A stretch of 64,000 nucleotides of DNA from Pseudonocardia thermophila. GTDB lineage: Bacteria > Actinomycetota > Actinomycetes > Mycobacteriales > Pseudonocardiaceae. Shown piece by piece: positions 51,136 through 60,553 of the stretch. How positions within the stretch are numbered: the first letter of the stretch is position 1; every line of letters starts with the position of its first letter. The position numbers and the translations under genes were made by a program. The notes under the pieces are model-generated. The model had not been told where the DNA came from, ran no database searches, and saw only the letters and a list, made by a program, of their open reading frames with translations. The stretch lies in contig NZ_FRAP01000013.1 in the NCBI RefSeq assembly GCF_900142365.1, positions 124,001 to 188,000 on the forward strand, written 5' to 3'.

Positions 51136-51855
51136 CTACAGCTGGGCCGGTCCCGCGAAGGGACCCAGATCCTCGACGGCGCGCAGCCGCTCGCCCGCGT
51201 CGCCGACGAGCGGTTCGCCGTGCCCGAAGCAGGCGATGTCCGCGTCCAGCCCGGCCAACAGCCGGAACGACTCCACGGCCGCGGCCCGGTCCTCGTTGAA
51301 CGGCCCCAGGATCAGCGCGCCTTCGTGCTCGGCGATCGTGTCGCCGGTGAAGAGCACGCCCGCCTCGGGCAGGTGCAGCCCGATGCTGCCGGCCGTGTGC
51401 CCCGGCCCGTGCACGACCACCGCGCCGCCGCCGAACGGCAGCACCTCGCCGTCGTCGAGCACCCGATCGACCGGGCACGGCGGCGCGACGCCGCCCCCGA
51501 CCTGCGCGAACAGCGCCTCTTCCGCCGGCAGCAGCGACGGCTGCGGCGCCGGCTCGGCACCGGTGACGACGCCCGCTTCGGCTCCGTGGACGAGCACCTC
51601 CGCGCCCCACGCGCGCACGTCGACGGCCGATCCGGCGTGGTCGACGTGGTGGTGGGTGAGCACCACCCGCCTCACCGCGGACGGGCCCAGCCCCAGCTCC
51701 GACAGCGCCTCGGCGATCACCGGCGCCGACCCCGGCGGCCCGGCGTCGATCAGCGTCACCTCGGCGTCGGCACCCGACCCGTCGCGCCAGATCCAGCACT
51801 GCCCGAACGCCGGCTGGACCCGCCACAGCCGCTCCGCGATCTGCGTAACCCCCAT
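51136..51855 (-). CDS. Metallo-beta-lactamase-fold hydrolase
   Basis: A 239-residue hydrolase with the metal motif H68-H-H70-V-D72-H73 (LTHHHVDHAG), the second His in GPGHTAGSIGLHLP, and the Asp in LFTGDTI. It resembles glyoxalase-II-like hydrolases and quorum-lactonases; no phosphodiesterase signature. Substrate unknown. TACCGT lies seven bases before the ATG. The gene is co-directional with DoxX downstream. Confidence 0.9.
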   Translation of the reverse strand: MGVTQIAERLWRVQPAFGQCWIWRDGSGADAEVTLIDAGPPGSAPVIAEALSELGLGPSAVRRVVLTHHHVDHAGSAVDVRAWGAEVLVHGAEAGVVTGAEPAPQPSLLPAEEALFAQVGGGVAPPCPVDRVLDDGEVLPFGGGAVVVHGPGHTAGSIGLHLPEAGVLFTGDTIAEHEGALILGPFNEDRAAAVESFRLLAGLDADIACFGHGEPLVGDAGERLRAVEDLGPFAGPAQL

Positions 51856-51862
51856 AAGGCGA

Positions 51863-51868
51863 ACGGTA
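51863..51868 (-). promoter_or_regulatory. Leaderless -10 box TACCGT for the MBL-fold gene
   Basis: TACCGT on the minus strand, seven bases before the ATG at 51855. Confidence 0.5.
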
Positions 51869-52025
51869 CTGACGCGCGCGGGTCTACGGTGGACGGTTCG
51901 CGGAGGGCGATCAAGCGAAACGGGGAGACCGACGTCGTGGCGGGAAAGGAGCTCCTCTCGACGCGATCAGCCTCGACCGCACCCCGGTCTCACCCCGGTC
52001 TGTCAGAGGCACGCTCGGGGCCGCG

Positions 52026-52080
52026 CGCAACGAACGGCCCTTTCGTCCACTCTGAGTGGACGAAAGGGCCGTTCGTTGCG
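52026..52080. repeat. Palindromic element, copy 5
   Basis: Perfect arms of 26 bases, 52026-52051 and 52055-52080, separated by three bases; the left arm starts CGCAACGAACGGCCCTTTCG. It lies 14 bases from the chelatase stop and is the most regular copy. Confidence 0.88.
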
Positions 52081-52094
52081 GCCAGGTCCGGCAA

Positions 52095-54068
52095 TCACGC
52101 CGCCCACGCCGCGTGCACGATCCCCGCGACCCGGTCGGCGGACAGCTCCCCGATCCCCACGAGCGCTCCCTGCGCAGCCTCCGCGATCTGTGCGGCCAGC
52201 CCCAGCCGGACCGGGCCGGACTCGCAGTCGACCACGACCGTCGCCACCCCGTCGGCGGCGAGCAGGCGCGCGGCGCGGCAGGCGTCGCGGACCGGGTCGC
52301 CGCCGGGGCGTGCGGCGACCGTGGCCCGCCCGTCGGTGAGCACGACGAGCAGCGGGCGCCGCCGCGGATCGCGCAGCCGCTCCACCTGCAGCACCGTGCG
52401 GGCGCGCAGCAGGCCGTCGGCGAGCGGGGTGCGGCCGCCGGTGCGCAGGTGCGCCAGGCGGGCCTGGGCCGCCGGCACGCTCGACGTCGGCGGGAGCGCC
52501 ACCTCGGCACCGGCCGCCCGGAACGTCACCAGCCCCACCTTGTCGCGGCGCTGGTAGGCGTCGCGCAGCAGGGAGAGCACCGCGCCGGTGACGGCGGACA
52601 TGCGCTTGCGCGCGGCCATCGAACCGGACGCGTCGACGACGAACAGCACGAGGTTGCCCTCCCGGCCCTCACGGACCGCGCCGCGCAGATCGGCTGCCGT
52701 GAGCGTCAGCCGCCCGCCCGTGCGGCCACGCCCGGCGGCCGCCGCCACCGTCGCCGGCAGGTGCAGGTCACCGGCGCGGCGCGGCGCCGACGTCGTGGCG
52801 CGCACGACCCGCCCGGAGTCGGTGCGGGCCCGCGACCGGCGGCCCGGTGCCCCCTCACCGAGGCCGGGCACACGCAGCAGGCGCGCGCGGAACGGCTCCC
52901 CCGGCGGCGGTGCCGCCCGGCCCGGGCCGTCCCCGGCCGGGCGTTCGGCGCCGCTCTGCCCCGAGGCACCGGACGGCGGCGGCGCACCTCCACCGTCCGG
53001 GGAGTCCGGAGGTTGCGGGGGCTCGGGGTCGTCGGGCGGTCCGGCCTGGTCGAGCGCCTCCTCCAGGGCCTGCTCGTCGATGCCCGGCTCGTCGAACGGG
53101 TCCCGGCGGCGCCGGTGCGGCAGCGCCAGTCGAGCCGCGACCCGCACGTCCTCCTCCTCCACCACCGACGCGCCGCGCAGCGCGGCGTGCGCCCGGGAGG
53201 CGTTCGCGATGACGAGATCGGCGCGCATCCCGTCGACCTCGAACGCCGCGCAGACGGCGGCGATGCGCCGCAGCTCGGCGTCCGGCAGCTCGACGGCGGG
53301 CAGCTTCTGCTGGGCGGCGGCGATCGCCTCGGCGGTCTCGCGCTCGGCGTCGGCCCACTGCGCGGCGAAACCGGCCGGATCGGCCTCGTACGCCATGCGC
53401 CGGCGCACCACCTCGACCCGGGTGTCGACGTCGCGGGCCGCCCGCACCTCCACGGCGAGCCCGAACCGGTCGAGCAGCTGCGGCCGCAGCTCGCCCTCCT
53501 CCGGGTTCATCGTGCCGACCAGCAGGAACCGGGCGGCGTGGGTGACCGACACGCCGTCGCGCTCCACGTGCACCCGCCCCATCGCCGCGGCGTCGAGCAG
53601 CGAGTCGACGAGGTGGTCGGGCAGCAGGTTGACCTCGTCGACGTAGAGCACCCCGCGGTGGGCCTGGGCGAGCAGCCCTGGCCGGAACGCGCTCGTGCCC
53701 TCCTGCAGCACCCGTTCCAGGTCCAGCGATCCGACGAGCCGGTCCTCGGTGGCCCCGACCGGCAGCTCCACCAGCGGGGCCCGCTCGGTGCGCAACGCGA
53801 CCGAGTGCTCGTCGTCGCTGCGGTGCGGGCCGTCCGGGCACGCGGGATCGGGCGCGGTCGCGTCGCAGCGGAACCGGCACCCCTCGGCGACCTGCTGCTC
53901 GGGCAGCAGCGCGGCCAGCGCGCGCACGATCGTCGACTTCGCGGTGCCCTTCTCGCCGCGCACCAGCACCCCGCCGATCCCCGGATGGACGGCGTTGAGC
54001 AGCAGCGCGAGCCGCAGGTCGGGGTGGCCGACGACGGCGGAGAACGGGAAGACGGGCGTGGACATCAC
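52095..54068 (-). CDS. Magnesium/cobalt chelatase ATPase, ChlI-ChlD fusion
   Basis: A 657-residue fusion. The AAA+ half (1-340) has Walker [10 protein letters not shown] (38-46), the ChlI insert with Cys residues, [20 protein letters not shown] (Walker B) and [25 protein letters not shown] Pro/Gly linker (340-440) joins a von Willebrand A half with the metal site D479-ASGS (MIDAS) and LTDGRAT. It drives metal insertion into a tetrapyrrole; in a genome without chlorophyll this means cobaltochelatase support for cobalamin, as annotated for Rv2850c. It starts three bases after cobQ; GTG or ATG start. Confidence 0.9.
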   Translation of the reverse strand: MMSTPVFPFSAVVGHPDLRLALLLNAVHPGIGGVLVRGEKGTAKSTIVRALAALLPEQQVAEGCRFRCDATAPDPACPDGPHRSDDEHSVALRTERAPLVELPVGATEDRLVGSLDLERVLQEGTSAFRPGLLAQAHRGVLYVDEVNLLPDHLVDSLLDAAAMGRVHVERDGVSVTHAARFLLVGTMNPEEGELRPQLLDRFGLAVEVRAARDVDTRVEVVRRRMAYEADPAGFAAQWADAERETAEAIAAAQQKLPAVELPDAELRRIAAVCAAFEVDGMRADLVIANASRAHAALRGASVVEEEDVRVAARLALPHRRRRDPFDEPGIDEQALEEALDQAGPPDDPEPPQPPDSPDGGGAPPPSGASGQSGAERPAGDGPGRAAPPPGEPFRARLLRVPGLGEGAPGRRSRARTDSGRVVRATTSAPRRAGDLHLPATVAAAAGRGRTGGRLTLTAADLRGAVREGREGNLVLFVVDASGSMAARKRMSAVTGAVLSLLRDAYQRRDKVGLVTFRAAGAEVALPPTSSVPAAQARLAHLRTGGRTPLADGLLRARTVLQVERLRDPRRRPLLVVLTDGRATVAARPGGDPVRDACRAARLLAADGVATVVVDCESGPVRLGLAAQIAEAAQGALVGIGELSADRVAGIVHAAWAA

Positions 54069-54071
54069 CGG

Positions 54072-55580
54072 TCACCCTGCCAGACCGGACGTCACGACCG
54101 GGAGGCCCGCGGGCACACCGTGATTGATGAGTTGTTCAATCGCGCTGATGTCGACGTGCTGTTCGACGAGATCACCGAGCAGGTCGAGCTGGCCGGCGCG
54201 CACGGCCGCGACGCTGGTGTCCGGGGCGACGCGGAAGCCCGTGCGGCCCGCCTGCTCCGCGACCCGGGTGAGCAGCAGCCTGCGGAACGCGTCGTTCTCC
54301 AGCAGGCCGTGCCAGTGGGTGCCCAGTACGGCACCGGTGTCGGAGCCCTCCCCGTCGAGCAGGTGCGGGTCGCCGGAGCGCACGACCTGCCCGTGGTGGA
54401 TCTCGTAGCCGGTGACCGGCACGCCCCACGCGGTCCCCGACGGGGTCGCGAGGGTCTTCTGCGGCGCGAACTCGATCTCCAGGTCGAGCAGTCCGAGCCC
54501 CTCGGCCTCGGCACCCTCGACGCCGTGCGGATCGGCGATGCGCCGGCCGAGCATCTGGTAGCCGCCGCAGATGCCCAGCACCGGACGGCCGGCCCGGGCG
54601 TGCGCCACCACGGCCTCTGCGAGCCCGGTGCGGCGCAGCCAGTCCAGGTCGGCGACGGTCGCTTTCGACCCGGGCAGCACCACCAGGTCCGCGTCAGCCA
54701 GCCGGGACGGGTCGGTGGCGTAGCGGACCGCGACCCCGGGCTCGCACGCCAGCGCCTCGACGTCGGTGGCGTTGGAGATGCGCGGCAGCCGCACCACCGC
54801 CACCCGCAGCCACTGGGAGCCGTGCGGCGGTCCGGGTGCGCCGAGCACGCCGTCCGCGACGGCCGAGAGCGAGTCCTCGGCGTCGAGCCACAGCCCGTCC
54901 GCCCACGGGACGACGCCGTACGTGGGCCGCCCGGTCAGCGCGCGCAGCTGCTCGAGGCCCGGTGCGAGCAGGGCGGGATCGCCGCGGAACTTGTTCACGA
55001 CGAACCCGGCGATGCGCGCCTGGTCGGCCGGGCCGAGCACGGCGAGGGTGCCGAACAGGTGCGCGAGCACCCCGCCGCGGTCGATGTCGCCGACCACGAC
55101 GACGGGCAGGTCGGCGGCCTCGGCCAGGCCCATGTTCGCGATGTCGTTCGCCCGCAGGTTGATCTCCGCGGGGGACCCGGCGCCCTCGCAGACCACGACG
55201 TCGAACCGCGCGCGCAGGTCCGCCAGCGCCGTCACCACGACGTCGAGCAGATCTGCCTTGCGCAGCTGGTAGGTCCGCGCGCTCACCACCCCGTCGGCCC
55301 GCCCGCGGACCACGACCTGCGCGGACCGGTCGCTGCCCGGTTTGAGCAGCACCGGGTTGAACGCGACGCTCGGCGCCAACCCGCACGCGTGCGCCTGCAT
55401 GGCCTGGGCGCGGCCGATCTCCCCGCCGTCGGCGGTCACGACCGAGTTGTTCGACATGTTCTGCGCCTTGAACGGCGCCACGTTCACCCCGCGCCGGTGG
55501 AGCACCCGGCACAAGCCGGCCACCAGCGCGCTCTTGCCCGCATCGGACGTCGTACCCGCGACGAGGAGGGCTCCGTGCAC
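54072..55580 (-). CDS. cobQ: Cobyric acid synthase
   Basis: A 502-residue glutamine amidotransferase. N-terminal dethiobiotin-synthetase-like P-loop GTTSDAGKS (9-17), the AQNMSNNS motif and [13 protein letters not shown]; the C-terminal GATase1 domain has nucleophile C338 in [11 protein letters not shown] and the His pair in [10 protein letters not shown]. It amidates cobyrinic acid a,c-diamide side chains four times in cobalamin synthesis. The GTG at 55580 lies six bases after a -10 box shared with the divergent SURF1 gene. The chelatase gene follows at three bases. Confidence 0.93.
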   Translation of the reverse strand: MHGALLVAGTTSDAGKSALVAGLCRVLHRRGVNVAPFKAQNMSNNSVVTADGGEIGRAQAMQAHACGLAPSVAFNPVLLKPGSDRSAQVVVRGRADGVVSARTYQLRKADLLDVVVTALADLRARFDVVVCEGAGSPAEINLRANDIANMGLAEAADLPVVVVGDIDRGGVLAHLFGTLAVLGPADQARIAGFVVNKFRGDPALLAPGLEQLRALTGRPTYGVVPWADGLWLDAEDSLSAVADGVLGAPGPPHGSQWLRVAVVRLPRISNATDVEALACEPGVAVRYATDPSRLADADLVVLPGSKATVADLDWLRRTGLAEAVVAHARAGRPVLGICGGYQMLGRRIADPHGVEGAEAEGLGLLDLEIEFAPQKTLATPSGTAWGVPVTGYEIHHGQVVRSGDPHLLDGEGSDTGAVLGTHWHGLLENDAFRRLLLTRVAEQAGRTGFRVAPDTSVAAVRAGQLDLLGDLVEQHVDISAIEQLINHGVPAGLPVVTSGLAG

Positions 55581-55585
55581 CGCAC

Positions 55586-55592
55586 TACCGTA
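55586..55592. promoter_or_regulatory. Shared bidirectional -10 element for cobQ and SURF1
   Basis: The 7-base block TACCGTA gives TACCGT on the plus strand (55586-55591), six bases before the SURF1 GTG, and TACGGT on the minus strand (55587-55592), six bases before the cobQ GTG. The two start codons are 17 bases apart, so both mRNAs would be leaderless from one overlapping -10 site. Confidence 0.6.
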
Positions 55593-55597
55593 GGTGG

Positions 55598-56413
55598 GTG
55601 CGTTTCCTGCTGCGTCCCGGCTGGCTGGCGCTGTGCGTCGCGGTCGTCGGGTTCGCCGTCGCCTGCTACACGTTCCTCGCCCCGTGGCAGTTCGGTCGCG
55701 AGGCCGAACGCGCGGCCCAGCAGGAGGCCATCGACGCCGCGAACGCCGCACCGCCCGCCCCGCTCGCGGAGCTGTCGGCGCCGGGCACCGGCGTCACCGC
55801 GGCGAACGAGTGGCGGCGGGTGCAGCTCACCGGTACCTACCTGGCGCAGGCGCAGACGCTGGTCCGGCTGCGCAGCCTCGAGGGCGGACCCGCCTACGAG
55901 GTGCTGATCCCGATGCGCACCGACGACGGCCGCACGGTGCTCGTCGACCGCGGGCTGGTCGCCGCGAACGGCACCGCGGTGCCGGAGATCGCTGCCCCGC
56001 CCGAGGGACCGGTCACGGTCGTGGCCCGGATGCGGCTCGACGAGACCGACCCGCAGAACCGCGGGGGCGCCGAGGTGGCCGGCACCCGGCAGGTGTTCGC
56101 CGCCGACTCGCGCGTCGTCGCCGCGCTCACCGGCCTGCCGCTCGAACCCGGCTACCTCGCGCTGGAGGCCGGGCAGCCGGGGGTGCTCAGCCCGGTGCCG
56201 GCCGAGCCGACCGTGGCGGGATCGGCCCCGTTCACGAACTTCTCCTACGCCCTGCAGTGGCTCAGCTTCGGCGCCATCGCGATCTTCGCGCTGATCTGGT
56301 TCGTGCGGCTGGAGCTGATGCAGCGGGAGGGCCGCACGCGCAGGCGCAGCGAGCTGCGGGCCGCGCTGGCCGGCGAGGACGAGCCCCGCTCGGACGTCAA
56401 CGAGCGACCGTAG
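55598..56413 (+). CDS. SURF1-family cytochrome oxidase assembly protein
   Basis: A 271-residue SURF1 protein with one membrane helix near each end (about 8-28 and 218-240) and a periplasmic domain between. Family marks: [12 protein letters not shown] after the first helix, [42 protein letters not shown] and [24 protein letters not shown]. It helps insert heme a into aa3 oxidase, linking this locus to ctaE/qcrCAB. In M. tuberculosis the SURF1 gene Rv2235 is likewise next to cobD. Its 3' end overlaps cobD by 17 bases. Confidence 0.92.
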   Translation: MRFLLRPGWLALCVAVVGFAVACYTFLAPWQFGREAERAAQQEAIDAANAAPPAPLAELSAPGTGVTAANEWRRVQLTGTYLAQAQTLVRLRSLEGGPAYEVLIPMRTDDGRTVLVDRGLVAANGTAVPEIAAPPEGPVTVVARMRLDETDPQNRGGAEVAGTRQVFAADSRVVAALTGLPLEPGYLALEAGQPGVLSPVPAEPTVAGSAPFTNFSYALQWLSFGAIAIFALIWFVRLELMQREGRTRRRSELRAALAGEDEPRSDVNERP

Positions 56414-57410
56414 CCGCGATCAGCGCGGCGAGCCCGCCCACGAGCCGGGAGAGCCGGGCAGCGCGGCGCAGGTCGCGCGCGTTCGGCGGCGGGCCGTCGC
56501 CGAGCTGGGGCCGCTCCTCCACTGCGTGGCGGTACACGGTGCGCCCGCCCAGCGCGACGCCGAGCGCGCCCGCCCACGCGGCCTCCACCGGGCCGGCGTT
56601 GGGACTGGGGTGGCGGTGGCCGTCGCGGCGGGCGGCGCGCAGGGCAGCGCGGAAGGTGGCCGTCGCTGCCGGTCCGGGGTCGCCGGAGAGTGGCTGTCCC
56701 GCCGTCTCCTGGCGGGAAGGCGGTGCTCCGGCCAGCGCTCCGGCCGCCTCCGCCACCGCAGCATCGGCGGCCCCGGCAAGCGCGACCAGCGCCACCGTCA
56801 CGCGCGCGGGCACCCAGTTCACGACGTCGTCGAGCCGCGCAGCGGCCCAGCCGAAGCGGCGGTAGCGGGGCGAGCGGTAGCCGATCATCGCGTCGAGCGT
56901 GTTGACGGCGCGGTGGCCGAGCAGCCCGGGGGCGCCCGCGACCGCGCCCCACAGCAGCGGCGCGACCACGGCATCGGAGGTGTTCTCCGCCATCGACTCG
57001 GTGCCCGCTCGGGCCATCCCGGCGGCGTCGAGCAGCTCCGGGTCGCGCCCGCACAGCGACGGGATCCGCGCACGCGCGGCGGCGAGATCACCGGTGTCCA
57101 GCTCGTCGGCGAGCCTGGCGCCGTGCCCGGCCAGCGACGTCCCGCCCAGCACCGTCCAGGTCGCGACGGCGGTCAGCAGCGTGCGCGCGACCGGGTTGCG
57201 CACCCGCTCGGCGAGCGCCCCCACCCCGACGGCGGCCCCGACCAGCACCGCGACGTGCGCGGCTCCGGCCGCCCGCGAGTCCGCGTAGGTGCGTCGCTCC
57301 AGCGCCGCGGCGGCCCGGCCGAACCCGGCCACCGGGTGGAACCGGGGCGGATCGCCGAGCACCATGTCGGCGGCCCAGCCCAGCAGCAGCCCCACCGCTC
57401 GTGCCCGCAC
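56397..57410 (-). CDS. cobD: Adenosylcobinamide-phosphate synthase, CobD/CbiB family
   Basis: A 337-residue membrane enzyme of late cobalamin synthesis that links aminopropanol (phosphate) to cobyric acid. Motifs: GWAADMVLGDPPRFHPVAGFGR at the start, AGTESMAENTSDAVVAPLLWGAVAGAPGLLGHRAVNTLDAMIGYR and FGWAAARLDDVVNWVPAR. The GTG at 57410 is fixed by the conserved N-terminus and a TAGCGT box eight bases upstream. With cobQ, the chelatase and cysG it gives part of the pathway; the rest is outside the window. Confidence 0.93.
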   Translation of the reverse strand: MRARAVGLLLGWAADMVLGDPPRFHPVAGFGRAAAALERRTYADSRAAGAAHVAVLVGAAVGVGALAERVRNPVARTLLTAVATWTVLGGTSLAGHGARLADELDTGDLAAARARIPSLCGRDPELLDAAGMARAGTESMAENTSDAVVAPLLWGAVAGAPGLLGHRAVNTLDAMIGYRSPRYRRFGWAAARLDDVVNWVPARVTVALVALAGAADAAVAEAAGALAGAPPSRQETAGQPLSGDPGPAATATFRAALRAARRDGHRHPSPNAGPVEAAWAGALGVALGGRTVYRHAVEERPQLGDGPPPNARDLRRAARLSRLVGGLAALIAATVAR

Positions 57411-57418
57411 GGGATGCG

Positions 57419-57424
57419 ACGCTA
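57419..57424 (-). promoter_or_regulatory. Leaderless -10 box TAGCGT for cobD
   Basis: TAGCGT on the minus strand, eight bases before the GTG at 57410. Confidence 0.5.
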
Positions 57425-57464
57425 GGCCACGCCACCCGCCCCGCGCGCAGCGCCCCGGCGCCTG

Positions 57465-57470
57465 GATGAT
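57465..57470 (+). promoter_or_regulatory. Possible leaderless -10 box GATGAT
   Basis: GATGAT six bases before the GTG at 57477, at the same spacing as stronger boxes in this window. Confidence 0.35.
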
Positions 57471-57476
57471 CGGGGG

Positions 57477-58130
57477 GTGCGCACCGACATCGTCCCCGCC
57501 GAGCTCGGTCACCGGGCGTTCTACAAGCTGCTCACCGCGACCGTGGTGCCGCGGCCGATCGCCTGGGTGTCGACGGTCTCCGCGGACGGGGTGGTGAACC
57601 TCGCACCCCACTCGTTCTTCACGGTGGCGTGCGTCGACCCCCCGATGATCCAGTTCACCAGCGTCGGTGTGAAGGACTCGCTGCGCAACGTGCGCGCGAC
57701 CGGCGAGTTCGTCGTCTGCCTCGCGCCCGAGCCGCTGTTCGAGCAGATCAACGCCACGGGCACGGACTTCCCGCCGGACGTCGACGAGTTCGCCGCGGTC
57801 GGGCTCACCCCGGAGCCGAGCGCCACGGTGGCGCCACCGCGGGTCGCGGAGTCACCGGTGGCGTTCGAGTGCCGGCTGCACCAGGCGCTGGAGCTGGGCG
57901 ACTCGACCGTCGTGATCGGGCGCGTCCAGCGCGCCGCGATCGACGCTGACGCGTTCGACCGCGACCCGGCGCAGGGTGGCCTGCCGCGCATCGAGGCGCT
58001 GCGACCACTGGCCCGGCTGGGCCGGGACCAGTGGTCGACGATCGGCGAGGTCCGCGAGATCTCCCGGATCCGCTACGAGGACTGGCCGGGCCACTACTCG
58101 CCGACGGCGCGCCCGAGCTCCAACCCGTAG
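57477..58130 (+). CDS. Flavin reductase-like FMN-binding protein
   Basis: A 217-residue protein of the flavin reductase domain family: TATVVPRPIAWVSTVSADGVVNLAPHSFFTVA (FMN site), a DPPMIQFT strand and KDSLRNVRATGEFVVCL, with HQALELGDSTVVIGRV. Such proteins make reduced FMN for two-component oxygenases or act on their own. The NLAPHSFF form marks the subgroup often named DIM6/NTAB. Its 3' end overlaps a convergent small gene. Confidence 0.88.
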   Translation: MRTDIVPAELGHRAFYKLLTATVVPRPIAWVSTVSADGVVNLAPHSFFTVACVDPPMIQFTSVGVKDSLRNVRATGEFVVCLAPEPLFEQINATGTDFPPDVDEFAAVGLTPEPSATVAPPRVAESPVAFECRLHQALELGDSTVVIGRVQRAAIDADAFDRDPAQGGLPRIEALRPLARLGRDQWSTIGEVREISRIRYEDWPGHYSPTARPSSNP

Positions 58131-58327
58131 ATCCGCTCGGCCTCCTCGGCGATCCGCCGCAGCGAGCAGGGCCACCGCTCTCCCGAGCCGCTGGCGGTGC
58201 GGCACTCCGCGCAGCGCCCCAGCCGGTCCGGTACGTGAGCAGCGAGCAGGCGCCGCCAGACGACGGGCATGCCCGCCATCACCGCGGCCATCGTCGGCGC
58301 CCCGTTCTCCGCCTCGCCCACGCTCAC
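58094..58327 (-). CDS. Small conserved protein with CxxC motif
   Basis: A 77-residue protein with WRRLLAAHVPDRLGRCAECR and a further Cys in GERWPCSLRRIAEEAERIY. The three Cys and the basic helix suggest a metal-bound or DNA-contacting small protein; the pattern recurs in actinomycete genomes as far as I recall. The GTG at 58327 follows GGGGGAG; a GTG at 58342 is an alternative. Its end overlaps the flavin reductase gene by 37 bases. Confidence 0.55.
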   Translation of the reverse strand: MSVGEAENGAPTMAAVMAGMPVVWRRLLAAHVPDRLGRCAECRTASGSGERWPCSLRRIAEEAERIYGLELGRAVGE

Positions 58328-58414
58328 CTGGGCTCCCCCCACGTCGTCGTGCCACGTTCGTCGGGGGAGACGGTACGTGGGTGCGCTCGGTGACGCGCGT
58401 CGGCGTCCCCGTTA

Positions 58415-60124
58415 CTACAGGGTGAACTCGCCGCTCACCGGGCCCGCGCTGTCCTTGTGCAGCTCCTGTTCGCGCCCGCGCAGCTCGACCCGGCGGATCT
58501 TGCCCGAGATCGTCTTGGGCAGTTCGGCGAACTCCAGGCGGCGGATCCGCTTGTACGGGGCGAGGTTGTCGCGGGCGAAGGTGAGGATGTCGCGTGCGGT
58601 CTCCTCGGTGGGCTCGTAACCGGCCGCGAGCACGACGTACGCCTTCGGGACGGCCAGGCGCACCGGGTCGGGCGACGGCACGATCGCCGCCTCGGCCACA
58701 GCCGGGTGCTCGATCAGCACGCTCTCCAGCTCGAACGGGCTGATGCGGTAATCGCTGGCCTTGAAGACGTCGTCGGCGCGGCCGATGTAGGTGATGTACC
58801 CGTCGGCGTCGCGCGAGCCGACGTCCCCGGTGTGGTAGACGCCACCGGCGAACGCCTCCGCGTTGCGCTCGTCGTCGCCGTAGTAGCCGACCATGAGGCC
58901 GAGGGGCCGGTCGGCGAGGTCGATGCAGATCTCGCCCTCCTGCACACCCTTCTCCCCCGTGGTCGGGTCGACGAGGACGATCGGGTAGCCGGGGATCGGC
59001 CGGCCCATCGAGCCGGGCTTGACGACCTGCCCGGGCGGGTTGCCGATCTGCAGGGTGGACTCGGTCTGGCCGAACCCGTCGCGGATGCGCACCCCCCAGG
59101 CCTTCTCGACCTGCTCGATGACCTCGGGGTTGAGCGGCTCACCGGCGCCGACGACCTTCGTCGGGGGTTTGGCCAGGCTGGTCAGGTCGGCCTGGATGAG
59201 CATCCGCCACACGGTGGGCGGCGCGCAGAAGCTGGTCACACCGCAGCGGTCGAGCACCGACAGCACGCTCTGCGCGTCGAACCGCGCGTAGTTCATGACG
59301 AGCACGCACGCCTCGGCGATCCACGGCGCGAACACGTTGCTCCACGCGTGCTTGGCCCAGCCCGGCGAGGAGATGTTGAGGTGGACGTCGCCGGGCTCGA
59401 GGCCGATCCAGTACATGGTCGACAGGTGCCCCACCGGGTACGACGCGTGGGTGTGCTCGACCAGCTTCGGCTTCGAGGTCGTGCCGGAGGTGAAGTAGAG
59501 CAGCAGGGTGTCGGACCCGCGCGTCACCCCGTCCGGGACGAAGGTCGCGGCGGCGTTCGCGGAGTCGGCGTAGTCCAGCCAGGCCGACGGATCGGCGACC
59601 GGGCCGAGCTCGCCCACCGCGATCCGCGTGTAGTCGCCCGCGACGTCGTCGAACTTGGCGGCGTCGGACCCGGCCACGACGACGTGCCTGGCGTTGCCGC
59701 GCTCGATCCGGTCCCGCAGGTCCGCGGCCGTCAGCAGCGTCGTGCACGGGATGAGCACGGCGCCGAGCTTCATCGCCGCGAGGATCGTCTCCCACAGCTC
59801 CACCTGGTTGCCGAGCATGAGGATGACCCGGTCACCGCGGGAGACACCGTGGCTGCGCAGCCAGTTCGCCACCCGGTTGGAGCGTTCGGCCAGCTGCGCG
59901 AACGTCCAGTGCGCCTCGCTGCCGTCGCTCTCCACGATCCACAGCGCCCGCTTCGCGCCCCGCTCGGGATCGGCCGCCACCGCGTCGAAGTGGTCGATCG
60001 CCCAGTTGAACTCGTCGATCTGCGGCCAGCGGAAGTCGCGGACGGCGGTGTCGTAGTCCTCCCGGTTGTCCCAGAGGAACTGCCGTGCCGCGTAGAACGC
60101 CGCCACCGACGGATTCTCGGTCAC
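58415..60124 (-). CDS. Acyl-CoA synthetase (AMP-forming, medium-chain type)
   Basis: A 569-residue ANL-superfamily ligase. ATP-binding motif LLLYFTSGTTSKPKLVEHTH, GAGEPLNPEV, the DGFGQTEST block, YHTGDVGSRDADGYITYIGRADDVFKASDYRISPFELE (hinge) and the catalytic Lys in LPKTISGKIRRVELR. It activates a carboxylic acid as acyl-AMP, then acyl-CoA. The N-terminal FNWAIDHFDAVA and overall pattern match the medium-chain (butyryl/benzoate-like) group. The start is a GTG. The SsgA-type gene is divergent, 429 bases away. Confidence 0.92.
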   Translation of the reverse strand: MTENPSVAAFYAARQFLWDNREDYDTAVRDFRWPQIDEFNWAIDHFDAVAADPERGAKRALWIVESDGSEAHWTFAQLAERSNRVANWLRSHGVSRGDRVILMLGNQVELWETILAAMKLGAVLIPCTTLLTAADLRDRIERGNARHVVVAGSDAAKFDDVAGDYTRIAVGELGPVADPSAWLDYADSANAAATFVPDGVTRGSDTLLLYFTSGTTSKPKLVEHTHASYPVGHLSTMYWIGLEPGDVHLNISSPGWAKHAWSNVFAPWIAEACVLVMNYARFDAQSVLSVLDRCGVTSFCAPPTVWRMLIQADLTSLAKPPTKVVGAGEPLNPEVIEQVEKAWGVRIRDGFGQTESTLQIGNPPGQVVKPGSMGRPIPGYPIVLVDPTTGEKGVQEGEICIDLADRPLGLMVGYYGDDERNAEAFAGGVYHTGDVGSRDADGYITYIGRADDVFKASDYRISPFELESVLIEHPAVAEAAIVPSPDPVRLAVPKAYVVLAAGYEPTEETARDILTFARDNLAPYKRIRRLEFAELPKTISGKIRRVELRGREQELHKDSAGPVSGEFTL

Positions 60125-60553
60125 CTCTTCGTCACCTCACCCGGTCGTGCCCGTGTGTCCTGCCGGCCGACCCTAGCCGCGCAGGCGCGTTCCGGCGCAC
60201 CCCCGATCGGACGGGTGAGAGGTCCCGACACGCCGAGCCGTACGCCGCGGACCAGCGCGTTCTCCCCTACCGTGCGGGCAGTGCCCAACCCGTCCACGCG
60301 GGGAGGACACCGTCGAACGCAGCAACGGACCCCGGCGAACGGATCTCCCGCGAACCGGAGAACGGCCCAGGAGAGGCCGGGCGCACGGACGCCCGTCCGG
60401 GGCAGCGGCGTGCCGACGCGTGCTACCGGGAACCGATCACTTGTTCGGGTGAAGTCATCGAGGACGTGCAGCGTTCCGGACCGCCGCGGCGATGGGCCGG
60501 GTGAGACCGCCGCATCCGCGGCAGGACCGGAACGCCACGAGGGGGCGCCGATC
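60125..60553. other. 429-bp intergenic region before the SsgA-family gene
   Basis: It holds a TACCGT -10 box at 60268-60273, seven bases before a GTG (60281) whose Arg/Pro-rich frame runs in phase into the SsgA-type gene at 60554. No other gene is seen. The long leader suggests regulated expression. Confidence 0.5.
60268..60273 (+). promoter_or_regulatory. -10 box TACCGT upstream of the SsgA-family gene
   Basis: TACCGT with a GTG seven bases later at 60281. It may drive a leaderless extended protein or a transcript with a leader of about 275 bases. Confidence 0.4.

Noticed and set aside
51936..52020. Promoter or small gene around AAAGGAGCTCCT
   Set aside because: A strong ribosome-site-like palindrome but no frame of coding character follows, and a similar block occurs near 35.2 kb; most likely debris of a repeat.
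52056..55907. 1283-codon plus-strand open frame
   Set aside because: Antisense shadow of the chelatase and cobQ genes; composition is His/Arg/Gly-rich, and the true genes have complete motifs on the other strand.
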